A stretch of DNA of 6,786 nucleotides from Deltaproteobacteria bacterium (GTDB lineage: Bacteria; Desulfobacterota; Desulfobaccia; Desulfobaccales; 0-14-0-80-60-11), in the NCBI GenBank assembly GCA_016874945.1, contig VGSO01000161.1:1-6786 (forward strand). The letters are read 5' to 3'. Positions 1 through 5,761 of this stretch are shown piece after piece. Under the pieces are notes generated by a model. That model was not told the origin of the DNA, ran no database searches, and saw only the letters and a list, made by a program, of their open reading frames with translations. The translations under genes and the position numbers were made by a program. Position 1 is the stretch's first letter. Every line of letters starts with the position of its first letter.

Positions 1-115
1 CTGGGATTTCGAATACAACACTCGACGTCCTCATCAGAGTCTCGGGGGAAGAACCCCTATGCAAATTTATGTGTCTGAGTACCGTTCTCACGCGTTTAGC
101 CGTATGTTAACGTAA
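1..115 (+). CDS. C-terminal end of an IS3/IS481-type DDE transposase (partial, cut by window edge)
   Basis: Reading from base 2 gives 37 codons ending in TAA at 113-115. The peptide starts WDFEYNTRRPHQSLGGRTP and continues MQIYVSEYRS. The pattern YN-x-x-RPH-x-x-LGG-x-TP is the hallmark tail of the retroviral-integrase-like catalytic domain in IS3- and IS481-family transposases, just after the last acidic catalytic residue. Everything upstream, including the DDE triad, lies outside the window, so I cannot say whether the element is intact. The IS end should lie shortly after base 115, but with only one end visible I cannot identify the terminal inverted repeat or a target duplication. The family assignment rests on this short motif alone; the choice between IS3 and IS481 is open. 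Confidence 0.72.
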   Translation, partial: WDFEYNTRRPHQSLGGRTPMQIYVSEYRSHAFSRMLT

Positions 116-121
116 GATGTC

Positions 122-160
122 ATTACAACTAACAACTAAAAACTAAAAACTAAAAACTAT
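122..160. repeat. Heptamer tandem array A (consensus CTAAAAA)
   Basis: Units read in phase every 7 bases: ATTACAA (122), CTAACAA (129), then CTAAAAA three times (136, 143, 150) and a partial CTAT (157). The array lies between the IS remnant and the stop codon of the leftward methyltransferase-like gene. No hairpin accompanies it, so it is not an obvious terminator for that gene, although its complement is T-rich. Two other arrays with the same period occur at 2205-2250 and 2364-2412. Confidence 0.85.
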
Positions 161-163
161 TTT

Positions 164-1213
164 TCACCCGCCCAGCCAATTCCGGCCCCGGGCGCTTAAA
201 TCCGAGAGCATCCCCAGGGCCTGGCGGGCCTGGTCCGGGGTGAGGTAGCCCATGCCGCAGGCGGGGGTTAGCCAGGCCCGGGACAGGACCTCCGTGACTT
301 CCATCCCCAAGGCCCCGGCCAGGTCCTTAACCTGCTCCTGGAACCGCCGCCACAGGCTGTCGGTGGTTTCATTTTTCAAGTCTTCTCCGGTGGGCACCAG
401 GCCCCAGGCCAGGATGCCGCCACGGTCAAAAAACTGGGCCAGGGCCTTGGCATACAGCTTAAGATTGTCGAAATAGCCGTAGGAATCGAAACTGAGGATG
501 TCAATGGGGATGTCCAGCAGCATGCCCCAGTCGGTGTTGCCGCAGCAGTGGACTCCCAGGCTCACGGGGCCGAACTGGCGCACGGCCTCCATGGTTTGGG
601 TGAGGATTTCCTCCACCTCTTCCCGGGACACAGTCATAAACGCGGACCCGAACCCGGTGAGATAAGGTTCATCTAAAAAGACCACCGCGGTTTTTCCCGC
701 ATCCCGGAACCGGGCCGCTTGCCAGGCGGCCTTCATGGCCAGGCCCTGGCCCATGGCCTGGGCCAGTTCCCGGTCATAGAGGATGGCCTTCCCCTGGGGG
801 TCTTTCACCATGCCGCAAAAAGTCACCGGCCCCGCAAGTTGGCCCTTCAAAGCCAGGCATTGGGGACAAGCGGCCGCGGCCTCCAACAAGGCGAAAAAGC
901 CGCTGGCTTCTTCGGGCAGAAAGGCGAAAACCTCCAGGTCCCCGGCAAAAACCAACTCGTAAAAATGGGCCAAAGCCTCATCCCGGGGGATATCCGGGTC
1001 CACCCCCACGGTGCGGGCCGCTTCGTCAATTTTCAGGCCGGGGAGATTACGGGCCGCCTGGGCCACCATCTCTTCCAGGAAACCCCGGCGCACCATCTGG
1101 GGCCAGTAAGGAACCCGGGGCATATGGGCCAAAATCAAACCCACGGTTTCATGGGGTTCGGTGAAGGGCACCGAGCCGATGCCGGTGGCGGCCAAGGGTA
1201 GAAAAGCTGACAT
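164..1213 (-). CDS. Stand-alone MetE C-terminal-like / UROD-superfamily zinc methyltransferase
   Basis: This 349-residue protein resembles the catalytic half of cobalamin-independent methionine synthase (Meth_synt_2 fold, UROD/MetE TIM-barrel superfamily). An N-terminal GSVP motif (residues 13-16) is followed by a GPVTF motif (128-132), a DEP motif (181-183), an HCC cluster (222-224) and PACG near the end (C319). By motif alignment, H222, C224 and C319 match the E. coli MetE zinc ligands H641, C643 and C726. The ligand E665 appears to be replaced by D243 in an LSFD context. The protein lacks the long N-terminal folate-binding domain of MetE (about 750 residues). It therefore probably takes methyl groups from a non-folate donor such as a methylated corrinoid protein, or does another zinc-thiol methyl transfer. 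Folate-independent core-MetE proteins are known, but the substrate here cannot be read from sequence. The start ATG is supported by an AGGAGGT site 3 bases upstream. It is predicted to be cytoplasmic, with no signal peptide or membrane segment visible. Confidence 0.78.
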   Translation of the reverse strand: MSAFLPLAATGIGSVPFTEPHETVGLILAHMPRVPYWPQMVRRGFLEEMVAQAARNLPGLKIDEAARTVGVDPDIPRDEALAHFYELVFAGDLEVFAFLPEEASGFFALLEAAAACPQCLALKGQLAGPVTFCGMVKDPQGKAILYDRELAQAMGQGLAMKAAWQAARFRDAGKTAVVFLDEPYLTGFGSAFMTVSREEVEEILTQTMEAVRQFGPVSLGVHCCGNTDWGMLLDIPIDILSFDSYGYFDNLKLYAKALAQFFDRGGILAWGLVPTGEDLKNETTDSLWRRFQEQVKDLAGALGMEVTEVLSRAWLTPACGMGYLTPDQARQALGMLSDLSARGRNWLGG

Positions 1214-1216
1214 GAT

Positions 1217-1223
1217 ACCTCCT
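1217..1223 (-). promoter_or_regulatory. Ribosome binding site of the MetE-like gene
   Basis: The complement reads AGGAGGT, then ATC, then the ATG at 1213-1211. This is a near-perfect anti-16S match at short but acceptable spacing, and it fixes the start codon. Confidence 0.8.
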
Positions 1224-1233
1224 GAACAGGTCG

Positions 1234-1967
1234 GTGAAGCCTATAATTTTTTCCGGAACTTTGTCAATACAGGGTTTGGGGCAAGCCGAGTATAATTATT
1301 TACTGATCAACCCGGTGGCCCTGGTGGAGAAACCAGGCGTGGACCAGCGCAGGAAGCTAATCCCCACCCCCCAGGAAATGTCCCCAATACTCCTGGCGGC
1401 GGGCAAAGACCGCCCTCTGCTCCTGGTGCTCTTTCATACCATGGGCCGGATTGATGAGGTGTTGCGGCTCAAATGGGAGAACATAAATTGGGAACGCCAT
1501 GAAATCCGCCTGTGGACCCGGAAGCGCCGGGGCGATGCCTGGCAGTTCCATTGGCTGCCCATGAACGCCGAACTGGAGGGAGTGTTCAGGAATCTCTGGC
1601 AAAACGGACCCAGGACGAATACGTCTTTGTCAACCCGAGAACCGGGGACCGTTATACCCATCGCTTTGAGCTGATGCGCCGTATCTGCAAACGGTCCGGG
1701 GTGCGACGTTACACTTACCACACCATCCGCCATTTTGTGGCGAGTTATCTCTACGACAAGGAGAAGCGGACCCTCCCCGAGATCAGCAAGCTCTTGCGCC
1801 ACACCAATTATCAAACCACGGAGCGGTATCTGCAACTGGTGGACCCGAATCTCAGAGAGACGATGCGGCTGTTGGAGGGCTTCACCATTCCCCTGGATGA
1901 AAAAGATTTAACCTCCCACCCCAGCCTCGCCCTGAAACCCGCCCGCAAATCCAGGGGCAAAAATTGA
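1234..1967 (+). pseudogene. Decayed tyrosine recombinase / integrase: N-terminal truncation plus frameshift
   Basis: Two overlapping frames together make one phage-integrase-type catalytic domain. The first frame (1234-1674) gives HTMGRIDEVLRLKW, with catalytic Arg I at 1447-1449, and a basic beta-hairpin with a candidate Lys at 1522-1524. The second frame (to 1967) gives DEYVFVNPRTGDRY, then H-T-I-R (H at 1719, R at 1728), the later His at 1800 and the nucleophilic Tyr at 1827-1829 in a TTERYLQ context. The switch is -1 and falls at the AAAA run 1601-1604. Adding one A would read W-Q-K-R-T-Q-D-E-Y continuously. The N-terminal SAM-like core-binding domain is absent; recognisable similarity begins only near 1303 (INPV), and the ATG at 1234 lies within the opposite gene's promoter. 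I therefore read this as a relic rather than a functional gene. A sequencing error could explain the frameshift but not the missing domain. It lies beside the tRNA-Leu 3' end, as integrases of tRNA-targeting elements often do. Confidence 0.82.
1240..1267 (-). promoter_or_regulatory. Probable sigma-70-type promoter of the MetE-like gene
   Basis: On the minus strand a perfect -35 hexamer TTGACA (1267-1262) is followed after 16 bases by TATAGG (1245-1240). Transcription would begin near 1233, leaving a leader of about 20 bases before the ATG. The -35 is strong; the -10 matches consensus at four of six positions, and a shifted TTATAG reading with 15-base spacing is also possible. The promoter lies inside the apparent 5' end of the recombinase remnant on the other strand. 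Confidence 0.6.
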
Positions 1968-2024
1968 GGCTAATTTATGAAAATCAGGACGGAAAAAATT
2001 GCTAGCCCCGCACATGACCCGCAC

Positions 2025-2053
2025 AAAAAAACGGGTTCAAATACTTGAACCCG
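2025..2053 (-). terminator. Rho-independent terminator of tRNA-Leu
   Basis: Read leftward, CGGGTTCAA (2053-2045), loop GTAT, TTGAACCCG (2040-2032) and then seven T (2031-2025) form a perfect 9-bp stem with a 4-base loop and a U-tract. It begins 17 bases past the tRNA CCA end. There is no T-run on the plus strand, so it acts on leftward transcripts only, and the tRNA appears to be transcribed alone. Confidence 0.93.
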
Positions 2054-2070
2054 CAAACCCTTGCTATTAC

Positions 2071-2156
2071 TGGTGCCGGAGGCGAGACTCGAACTCGCAC
2101 AAGGTTGCCCTCGGGGGATTTTGAGTCCCCTGCGTCTACCATTCCACCACTCCGGC
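2071..2156 (-). tRNA. tRNA-Leu, anticodon CAA
   Basis: The minus strand folds into an 86-nt class II tRNA. The acceptor stem is GCCGGAG (2156-2150) with CTCCGGC (2081-2075), followed by discriminator A and an encoded CCA (2073-2071). The D-arm region contains GGTAGAC. The anticodon stem GGGGA/TCCCC encloses the loop CTCAAAA, whose central CAA (2123-2121) reads UUG leucine codons. The long variable arm GAGG-GCAA-CCTT is typical of tRNA-Leu, and the T-arm is GCGAG-TTCGAGT-CTCGC. All stems pair, so the gene looks intact. It has its own promoter upstream and terminator downstream. Its 3' end faces the integrase relic, which makes it a candidate attachment site. Confidence 0.97.
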
Positions 2157-2170
2157 ACGGACCCACACAA

Positions 2171-2199
2171 ATTTTAGCCATTGGCGGGAGTTTTGGCAA
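2171..2199 (-). promoter_or_regulatory. Promoter of tRNA-Leu
   Basis: On the minus strand TTGCCA (2199-2194) and TAAAAT (2176-2171) are separated by exactly 17 bases. Transcription would start near 2164, leaving a short 5' leader of about 8 bases for RNase P to remove. Spacing and position both support a sigma-70-type promoter. Confidence 0.78.
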
Positions 2200-2204
2200 G
2201 AACA

Positions 2205-2250
2205 TAAGTTGACGGTTTTCGGTTTGCAGTTTTCGCTTTTCGGTTGAAAG
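2205..2250. repeat. Heptamer array B (degenerate, CCGAAAA-like on the minus strand)
   Basis: Read on the minus strand, units fall every 7 bases without a slip: CTTTCAA (2250), CCGAAAA (2243), GCGAAAA (2236), CTGCAAA (2229), CCGAAAA (2222), CCGTCAA (2215) and a partial CTTA (2208). Bases 6 and 7 of all six full units are AA, and nearly all units begin with C. The array is just upstream of the tRNA-Leu -35 box. It differs in sequence from array A but has the same period and the same pyrimidine-start, A-rich-end layout. Confidence 0.75.
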
Positions 2251-2363
2251 CACTTGGATTATCAATAAGTTATATGAATAAGTTTAGCTCTCCCCAGGGA
2301 CCTGCATAAGTCGCAGGCGGAAGCCAGCGGCTCAATTCTCAAAAAGATGGTGTGCCGTGGGCG

Positions 2364-2412
2364 CCTATCCCCTATTGCCTCTTCCCTATTCCCTGCCCCC
2401 TGAAACCTGACC
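2364..2412. repeat. Heptamer array C (CCTNNNN units) next to the ileS promoter
   Basis: Seven units in perfect phase all begin with CCT: CCTATCC (2364), CCTATTG (2371), CCTCTTC (2378), CCTATTC (2385), CCTGCCC (2392), CCTGAAA (2399) and CCTGACC (2406). The first three bases are invariant and the other four vary. The array ends six bases before the proposed ileS -35 box. Confidence 0.8.
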
Positions 2413-2418
2413 AGGCAG

Positions 2419-2446
2419 TTGATTTTTTGAACCGATGGGGTATGTT
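2419..2446 (+). promoter_or_regulatory. Candidate promoter for ileS-lspA-lgt
   Basis: TTGATT (2419-2424) and TATGTT (2441-2446) are spaced by 16 bases, each matching consensus at four of six positions. Initiation would fall near 2452, leaving a leader of about 20 bases before the GTG start at 2471. If correct, the in-frame ATG at 2435 is not transcribed and cannot be the start. Confidence 0.45.
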
Positions 2447-2458
2447 AAAAAGGTTATC

Positions 2459-2467
2459 AGGAGGAGG
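2459..2467 (+). promoter_or_regulatory. Ribosome binding site that sets the ileS start at GTG 2471
   Basis: AGGAGGAGG lies directly before the GTG; its first AGGAGG leaves 6 bases of spacing. The in-frame ATG at 2435 has no comparable site. It would add 12 residues (MGYVKKVIRRRP) that have no counterpart in typical IleRS proteins, which begin close to the DYK-x-TLNLP motif. Confidence 0.8.
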
Positions 2468-2470
2468 CCT

Positions 2471-5257
2471 GTGGATTATAAAGCGACCCTTAATCTCCCT
2501 CAAACCACTCTTCCCATGAAAGCGGATCTCCCCCGGCGGGAGCCGGGGATGTTGCAGCGCTGGACCGAGATGGACCTTTACGGGCGGCTCCGCCAGGTAA
2601 GCGCCGGGCGGCCCCGCTTCATCCTGCACGACGGCCCTCCTTATGCCAACGGCCACATCCACCTGGGCCACGCCCTGAACAAAATCCTCAAGGACATTAT
2701 TATCAAGTCCCGGCAGATGTCGGGCTTTGACTGCCCTTATGTGCCGGGCTGGGACTGCCACGGGCTCCCCATCGAGCACCAGGTGGATAAAGTCCTCAAG
2801 TCCCAGGGCTTAAAGCTCTCCCAGGTGGAAGTGCGGCAGCGCTGCCGGGCCTATGCCCGGGAATTCATCGACATTCAACGGCAGGAGTTTGAGCGCCTGG
2901 GGGTCCTGGGCGATTGGTCCCATCCGTACTTGACCATGAATAACTCCTATGTGGCGGCCATCCTGGCGGAATACGGCAAGTTTTCCGCCTCCGGCGCCGT
3001 TTATCGCAGCAAAAAACCGGTGCACTGGTGCGCCACCTGCCACACCGCCCTGGCGGAGGCGGAGGTGGAATACGAAGACCACCGCACCCCGTCCATTTAC
3101 GTAAAATTTGAAATGGCAATGCCCCAGATGAAAGGGCTTTCGTTCCCTGCCCCCCCTCCTGGTAAACCCGTTTACTTCGTCATATGGACCACAACCCCCT
3201 GGACTCTGCCTGCCAACCTGGCTATCGCAGTCCATCCGGGCTTTGAGTATTCGGCTCTAGACCTAGGAAATGAGGTTTTAGTTTTAGCTACTGACCTGTC
3301 TGCAGGAGTATTGGGTCAGTTTGGGTTAAGTGGCAAAGAAATTGATAAGACCTCCGGTCGTTTCCTGGAAGGGATAATTTGCCGCCATCCCTGGCTGGAC
3401 AGGGATTCCCAAGTCATCACCGCGGACTATGTCACCCTGAGCGCCGGCACCGGACTGGTGCACATCGCGCCGGGCCACGGCCAGGAGGATTACGACAGCG
3501 GGCGCAAATACGGCCTGCAGCCCTACTCGCCGGTGGATGACGACGGCCGCTTCACTAAAGAAGTGCCGGAGTTTACCGGAAAGAAAGTGTGGGAGGCCAA
3601 CGCCGGCATCATTGAGCTGCTGCGGGCCAAGGGGCGCCTCCTGCTGGCGGAAGAAGCCTCCCACAGTTACCCCCACTGCTGGCGCTGCAAGGAGCCCATA
3701 ATCTTCCGGGCCACGGAGCAGTGGTTCATCTCCATGGAAAGAAACGGGCTGCGGCAAAAGGCCCTGGAGGCCATCGACCAGGTCGCCTGGATTCCCCGTT
3801 GGGGCCGGGAGCGGATTTACAACATGGTGGAGAACCGCCCCGACTGGTGCATCTCCCGGCAGCGGGCCTGGGGAGTGCCCATCGTGGCCTTCCATTGCCG
3901 GGAGTGCGGGGAGGTTATGCTCACCCAGGAAATCCTGGAGGACATCGTAGCCCGGGCCCGAAAAGAAGGGGTGGACTTCTGGTTCGCGGCGCCGGCCGCG
4001 GAGCTTCTCCCGGCCGGGACTTGTTGCCTGAAGTGCGGCTCTCAAGACTTCCGGAAGGAGACGGACATCCTGGACGTGTGGTTCGACTCCGGGGTGAGCT
4101 TTGCCGCGGTATGCGAGCCCAATCCCGAGTTGGGCTTTCCAGTGGACCTTTACTTGGAAGGCTCGGACCAGCACCGGGGCTGGTTTCACTCCAGCCTGCT
4201 GGCCGCAGTGGGCAACCGGGGCCGGGCGCCTTACCGGGGGGTGCTGACCCATGGTTTCGTGGTGGACGGCGACGGCCGGAAAATGTCCAAGTCCCTGGGC
4301 AACGTCATCGCCCCCCAGGAAGTCATGGAGAAGTATGGCGCGGAGATCCTGCGCCTGTGGGTGGCCGCAGAGGACTACCGGGACGACGTGCGCCTCTCCG
4401 GGGACATCCTCAAGCAATTGGCCGACGCCTACCGCCGGTTCCGCAACACCGCCCGCTTCATGCTGGGGAACCTCTTCGACTTCGATCCCCGCAAAAATTA
4501 TGTCGCCCCGGCAGAGCGGGAGGAGCTGGACCGCCTGGCCCTATCCTGGTATGCCCAACTGGTGGACCGGGTCAAACGGGCCTACCTGGACTACGAATTT
4601 CACCAGGCGTTCCACCGTTTGCACCAGTTCTGCGCGGTGGAAATGTCAGCCCTGTACCTGGATATTCTCAAAGACCGGCTTTATATCACCGGCCCCGATT
4701 CCACCGGACGCCGCGGCGCCCAGAGCACCATCTGGGACCTGCTGGGGGGCCTCACCCTGCTCATGGCCCCCATCCTGTCCTTCACCGCGGAAGAGGTGTG
4801 GGAATTGATGCCGGGGGGCGACCGGCCGGAAAGCGTGCACCTGGCCAGTTTTCCAGATGTTCCCCCGGGTTTTCCGGATGAGGCGCTGCTCCATAAATAT
4901 GATTTCTTGCTCAAGGTGCGGGCTGAAATCAACCGGGGCCTGGAAGAAGCCCGGAAAGCCAAACGCCTGGCCACGGCCCAGGAGGCCCGGGTGACCCTGG
5001 GCGCAGGGGAGGAGCTTTACGAAAAATTGAGCCGCCAAACAAGGGGGCTTCAAACCTTGGCCCAGGTGGCGGAACTGAGAGTAATCCCCCAAACCGGCGC
5101 AGGGCTGGAAGCCACGGAAATCCCGGGGCTGTGGGTTCGGGTGGAAAAGGCCCCCGGGGAAAAATGCGCGCGCTGCTGGTTTCATTACCCGGGAGTAGGA
5201 GCGGATCCCCGCCATCCCCAGGTATGCGCCCGCTGCCGCCAAGTGCTGGAAGGGTAA
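2471..5257 (+). CDS. ileS: Isoleucine--tRNA ligase
   Basis: This class I synthetase attaches isoleucine to tRNA-Ile and hydrolyses mischarged Val-tRNA. From the GTG at 2471 it has 928 residues, close to E. coli IleRS (938). The N-terminal motif DYKATLNLP is followed by the class I signature PPYANGHIHLGH (HLGH at 64-67). The CP1 insertion holds a Cys-rich zinc element (HWCATC with CWRC later), the Thr-rich TTTPWTLP editing motif, and the editing Asp at 340 in GHGQEDYDSG, matching E. coli D342. A second Cys pair set (FHCREC, CCLKC) follows. KMSKS is at 604-608 and DVWFDSG precedes it. The anticodon-binding domain ends in the bacterial-type C-terminal zinc finger with Cys 899, 902, 919 and 922. 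It is cytoplasmic and the first gene of an operon with lspA (3-base gap). Bases of about 3230-3365 in CP1 are clearly AT-richer than the rest. Confidence 0.97.
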   Translation: MDYKATLNLPQTTLPMKADLPRREPGMLQRWTEMDLYGRLRQVSAGRPRFILHDGPPYANGHIHLGHALNKILKDIIIKSRQMSGFDCPYVPGWDCHGLPIEHQVDKVLKSQGLKLSQVEVRQRCRAYAREFIDIQRQEFERLGVLGDWSHPYLTMNNSYVAAILAEYGKFSASGAVYRSKKPVHWCATCHTALAEAEVEYEDHRTPSIYVKFEMAMPQMKGLSFPAPPPGKPVYFVIWTTTPWTLPANLAIAVHPGFEYSALDLGNEVLVLATDLSAGVLGQFGLSGKEIDKTSGRFLEGIICRHPWLDRDSQVITADYVTLSAGTGLVHIAPGHGQEDYDSGRKYGLQPYSPVDDDGRFTKEVPEFTGKKVWEANAGIIELLRAKGRLLLAEEASHSYPHCWRCKEPIIFRATEQWFISMERNGLRQKALEAIDQVAWIPRWGRERIYNMVENRPDWCISRQRAWGVPIVAFHCRECGEVMLTQEILEDIVARARKEGVDFWFAAPAAELLPAGTCCLKCGSQDFRKETDILDVWFDSGVSFAAVCEPNPELGFPVDLYLEGSDQHRGWFHSSLLAAVGNRGRAPYRGVLTHGFVVDGDGRKMSKSLGNVIAPQEVMEKYGAEILRLWVAAEDYRDDVRLSGDILKQLADAYRRFRNTARFMLGNLFDFDPRKNYVAPAEREELDRLALSWYAQLVDRVKRAYLDYEFHQAFHRLHQFCAVEMSALYLDILKDRLYITGPDSTGRRGAQSTIWDLLGGLTLLMAPILSFTAEEVWELMPGGDRPESVHLASFPDVPPGFPDEALLHKYDFLLKVRAEINRGLEEARKAKRLATAQEARVTLGAGEELYEKLSRQTRGLQTLAQVAELRVIPQTGAGLEATEIPGLWVRVEKAPGEKCARCWFHYPGVGADPRHPQVCARCRQVLEG

Positions 5258-5260
5258 CGT

Positions 5261-5761
5261 ATGGGGCGCAAGCTGGCGATCTTGATTTCCATTTTGCTTC
5301 TGGTGGTGGGCCTGGACCAGGTGACCAAGGTCTGGGTGGTCCAGGGGATGCCCCTGGGCGGACAGATTCCCATTATCCCGGGATTCTTCAACCTGGTGCA
5401 CGTCCGCAACCGGGGCGCGGCCTTCGGCCTGTTGGGAAGCATGTCCCAGGATTTCACCCGTATTTTCTTCGCCATCACCACCATCCTGGTCATCGTCATC
5501 ATTGCCTACCTGTGGTGGCGCACCCCGGCGAGCCACTTGCGGGCCGCCACAGGCTACAGCCTGATCTTGGCCGGGGCCGTGGGTAACCTCATCGACCGCC
5601 TGCGCCTGGGGGAAGTCATTGATTTTCTGGACTTATATTATGGAGCCTATCATTGGCCGGCCTTTAACGTGGCGGACAGCATGGTCTGCGGCGGGGCTGC
5701 GTTTCTGGTGTGGGTAATCTTTCAGGAAGAGAAAAACGCTGATGTTTCCAGTGCTTCTTGA
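5261..5761 (+). CDS. lspA: Lipoprotein signal peptidase (signal peptidase II)
   Basis: This 166-residue inner-membrane aspartyl protease removes the signal peptide from prolipoproteins after Lgt has lipidated the Cys. Four hydrophobic segments are visible, at about 5-22, 66-84, 97-112 and 137-154. Family motifs are in order: D19 in GLDQVTK, the RNRGAAFG box (49-56), GNLIDR (108-113) with N109 and catalytic D112, VIDFLDLY, and FNVADS (135-140) with N136 and catalytic D139. Length is typical of the family. GGAAGGG ends 6 bases before the ATG, three bases after the ileS stop. The ileS-lspA order is a widely conserved pairing. The last 20 bases overlap the start of lgt, which suggests translational coupling of the two lipoprotein-processing enzymes. 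Confidence 0.96.
   Translation: MGRKLAILISILLLVVGLDQVTKVWVVQGMPLGGQIPIIPGFFNLVHVRNRGAAFGLLGSMSQDFTRIFFAITTILVIVIIAYLWWRTPASHLRAATGYSLILAGAVGNLIDRLRLGEVIDFLDLYYGAYHWPAFNVADSMVCGGAAFLVWVIFQEEKNADVSSAS

Larger units (their letters stand above)
2157..2470. other. Intergenic region between tRNA-Leu and ileS
   Basis: This divergent intergenic region holds the tRNA promoter, two heptamer-periodic arrays (2205-2250 and 2364-2412) and the ileS promoter and ribosome binding site. In 2251-2363 I see no gene, convincing hairpin or RNA motif. There is no T-box-like leader: the space between the ileS promoter and its start is only about 20 bases. Confidence 0.7.

Noticed and set aside
719..1201. 160-codon plus-strand open frame opposite the MetE-like gene
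   Set aside because: Opposes a gene with clear motifs and a strong start; composition is that of a shadow.
1291..1296. TATAAT as a rightward promoter for the recombinase relic
   Set aside because: No acceptable -35 hexamer lies 16-18 bases upstream.
1600..1606. Programmed -1 frameshift site in the recombinase gene
   Set aside because: The sequence does not fit X-XXY-YYZ in the zero frame, and the protein also lacks its N-terminal domain, so decay is simpler.
2031..2054. Fragment of a second tRNA, because GGGTTCAAAT resembles a T-arm
   Set aside because: The sequence is fully explained by the perfect 9-bp terminator stem plus T-run; no acceptor or anticodon arm lies near it.
1970..2265. Two minus-strand open frames covering the tRNA-Leu region
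   Set aside because: Both run through an intact tRNA gene and its terminator; no coding evidence.
122..2412. CRISPR array
   Set aside because: Repeat units are only 7 bases, with no unique spacers and no cas genes nearby.
2447..2470. T-box or other amino-acid-responsive leader for ileS
   Set aside because: The apparent leader is about 20 bases, far too short for a T-box with its specifier and antiterminator.
3326..4417. 363-codon minus-strand open frame inside ileS
   Set aside because: Antisense shadow of a GC-rich gene; no ribosome binding site, no recognisable motif.
3721..4881. 386-codon open frame on the plus strand inside ileS
   Set aside because: It is a high-GC shadow frame; the overlapping ileS frame shows all IleRS motifs, and the alternative peptide is Gly/Pro/Arg-rich with no family features.
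4646..5536. 296-codon minus-strand open frame across ileS/lspA
   Set aside because: Crosses two certain genes and is His/Gln/Gly-rich, as expected from the antisense of GC-rich coding DNA.
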